NCBI GenBank assembly: GCA_943354625.1
Contig: CALRCS010000012.1
Location: 1-13,207, forward strand
Origin: Candidatus Nomurabacteria bacterium
Lineage (GTDB): Bacteria > Patescibacteriota > Minisyncoccia > Phycocordibacterales > PALSA-1337
DNA length: 13,207 bases
Direction of reading: 5' to 3'
Part shown: one piece after another, positions 12,090-13,207 of the stretch
Layout of the letters: every line of letters starts with the position of its first letter
How positions within the stretch are numbered: position 1 is the stretch's first letter
The notes under the pieces: model-generated
Database searches by the model: none
The model's input: only the letters and a program-made list of their open reading frames with translations
Told to the model about the DNA's origin: nothing
Position numbers and translations under genes: made by a program

Positions 12090-12139
12090 GCTCTAACCAG
12101 ATAAATGATACCATATTAACAATATCAAGCAATTCTATT

Positions 12140-13207
12140 TTATTCACTCCTCAAAAACCTCCCAGACCTCACTTTCTTGTGATATGCAATTGCAAATCTA
12201 TGAGCCTCAGAATTGGCTAGTAAAATACCTTTTAAATTGTTTTTAACTATTTCTTGGTCGCCAAGAAAATGATCGGGTTTATGTGCATCATTTTTCACTA
12301 CTGAAACTATCGGTACATCTTTCACAATTTCTTTGGCTGTGTTTATCTGTCCTATACCTCCATCAATAACAATAAGATCAGGAAATTTCCACTCTAGATG
12401 TGCAAAGCGACGAGTTAAAATTTCTCGCAGTCCAGCTGTATCATCATTTGCATCTTTTGATATCTTAAACTTTTTATATTGAGATTTTTGAATTTCACCA
12501 TTTATTATTGCTGTCATAACACCAACGGTGTCCTTTCCTGACATATGCGCAATATCGTATGCTTCTATTCTAAAGCCATCCACAACAGCCTCCACCTCAT
12601 TTTTAATTAAAGAGATATCCTGGATATGTTCAAGTGCATAAAGCGTATTTCTAGCCAGTTTTGCTTTTTCAAATTCTTGATTTTTTGCATGCGTGTTCAT
12701 CTCACTATTTAGAGTTTTTAATAACTTCTGCTTTTTACCTTCAAAAAATAGCACAATATTTCTAATAGTTTTCTGATATTCTTTTTTTGCATCTGGCGAG
12801 TTGGTGTCTGGTGATAAACCTAGAGATCTATAAAATGATTCCTGATGCTTTAGTTTTGCTTTTTCATCTCTAAAGGGAAAGATTTTTCTAATTATTTTTA
12901 AGGCTTCAATTAAAAGCGATCCCATTGGATATGGACCAAATTGATATTTTATTTTATATGCTAGTGTTCCCAATTCCCTCTCACGAACAATTATAAACCT
13001 TGGAAATTCTTCTTCAGAAATTACTACAAAGTTATAACTTTTATTGTCTTTTTCTTTTGTATTAAAATATGGAAGATACTTCTTTATTTCATTTGATTCA
13101 AGGATAATGGCCTCGAGGACAGAGTCGGTTTGTTTGTGTTCCACTGTATGTGCTTTCGAAATCATATCTACGAGTAAAAGTCCTCTGGTAGCTATTAGGT
13201 CATTACC
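12140..13207 (-). CDS. uvrC: Excinuclease ABC subunit C, 3' part (5' end outside window), cysteine-free and without C-terminal HhH
   Basis: UvrC makes the two incisions around damaged bases in nucleotide excision repair, together with UvrA and UvrB. The frame is open to the right edge (GNDLIATRGLLLVD precedes the first internal Met), so the true start is beyond the window and 355 codons are visible. Parts seen in order: the end of the GIY-YIG domain (SVLEAIILESNEIKKY), the FGPYP linker, a UVR motif for UvrB binding (LNSEMNTHAKNQEFEKAKLA), and the RNase-H-like nuclease domain with YDIAHMSG, DLIVIDGGIGQ and EAHRFAIAYH. The protein stops 10 residues after that His, so the helix-hairpin-helix tail common in UvrC is missing. 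No cysteine occurs, so the four Fe-S ligands of E. coli-type UvrC are absent. A GC-rich hairpin lies downstream. Confidence 0.92.
   Translation of the reverse strand, partial: GNDLIATRGLLLVDMISKAHTVEHKQTDSVLEAIILESNEIKKYLPYFNTKEKDNKSYNFVVISEEEFPRFIIVRERELGTLAYKIKYQFGPYPMGSLLIEALKIIRKIFPFRDEKAKLKHQESFYRSLGLSPDTNSPDAKKEYQKTIRNIVLFFEGKKQKLLKTLNSEMNTHAKNQEFEKAKLARNTLYALEHIQDISLIKNEVEAVVDGFRIEAYDIAHMSGKDTVGVMTAIINGEIQKSQYKKFKISKDANDDTAGLREILTRRFAHLEWKFPDLIVIDGGIGQINTAKEIVKDVPIVSVVKNDAHKPDHFLGDQEIVKNNLKGILLANSEAHRFAIAYHKKVRSGRFLRSE

Noticed and set aside
12060..12120. tRNA-like sequence on the minus strand (GGTTAGAGC, as in a D-arm)
   Set aside because: The 5' half of the D-stem does not pair, the anticodon arm has only a 4-bp stem with a 4-nt loop, and there is no TTCRAAT T-loop. 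A resemblance only.
12017..12220. Plus-strand ORF of 67 codons across the ddl-uvrC gap
   Set aside because: It overlaps the structured GC-rich element and the uvrC 3' end; no ribosome-binding site or sensible composition.
1..13207. CRISPR array or insertion sequence
   Set aside because: No regularly spaced short repeats, and no transposase or integrase ORF seen. The repeats present are intragenic, tRNA-derived or promoter-linked.

Overview
The window looks like part of an AT-rich genome from a small-genome bacterium of the Patescibacteria/CPR group, probably Parcubacteria-like. This is an inference. It rests on the style of the giant secreted repeat protein, a short UvrC with no cysteines, the many small membrane proteins of unknown function and the near absence of Shine-Dalgarno sequences. 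There is no rRNA gene in the window, so the assignment cannot be confirmed here. Almost all genes lie on the minus strand; the single clear plus-strand gene is at 6786-7322.

Layout, left to right. 1-2559: the N-terminal 853 codons of a huge secreted beta-strand-repeat protein. It is open across the whole stretch and runs off the left edge. 2603-5740: a minus-strand cluster, in transcription order a 69-aa unknown protein, LexA, family I inorganic pyrophosphatase, a 41-aa membrane peptide, glucose-6-phosphate dehydrogenase and a 75-aa helical protein. A palindromic GAAC-N4-GTTC LexA operator sits inside the promoter of the first gene. 5814-5869: a DnaA-box match and a cluster of GC-rich palindromes. 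5870-6698: a two-gene membrane operon ending in a bacterial PH-domain protein. 6786-7322: a divergent plus-strand unknown gene with the only textbook Shine-Dalgarno, ending in a bidirectional terminator. 7371-8566: a membrane-anchored alpha/beta hydrolase and a four-helix membrane protein.

8600-10750 is an accessory-looking stretch. It holds a ~94-nt imperfect hairpin, a two-TM protein of unknown family, a putative helix-turn-helix protein and a 55-aa membrane protein, each of the three genes closed by a strong minus-strand terminator. The first two genes share a ~48-50 bp upstream element. It is followed by tRNA-Ala(UGC) with a decayed duplicate of its 5' part, then by D-Ala-D-Ala ligase (ddl), a GC-rich structured intergenic element, and the 3' part of uvrC, which runs off the right edge.

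Functional links: LexA and UvrC belong to DNA-damage response and repair; Zwf and Ppa to central metabolism; Ddl to peptidoglycan precursor synthesis; the large repeat protein to the cell surface. A pattern runs through the window: several genes have an extended -10 (TGN-TATAAT-like) exactly 6 nt before the start codon and no ribosome-binding site, which predicts leaderless mRNAs.
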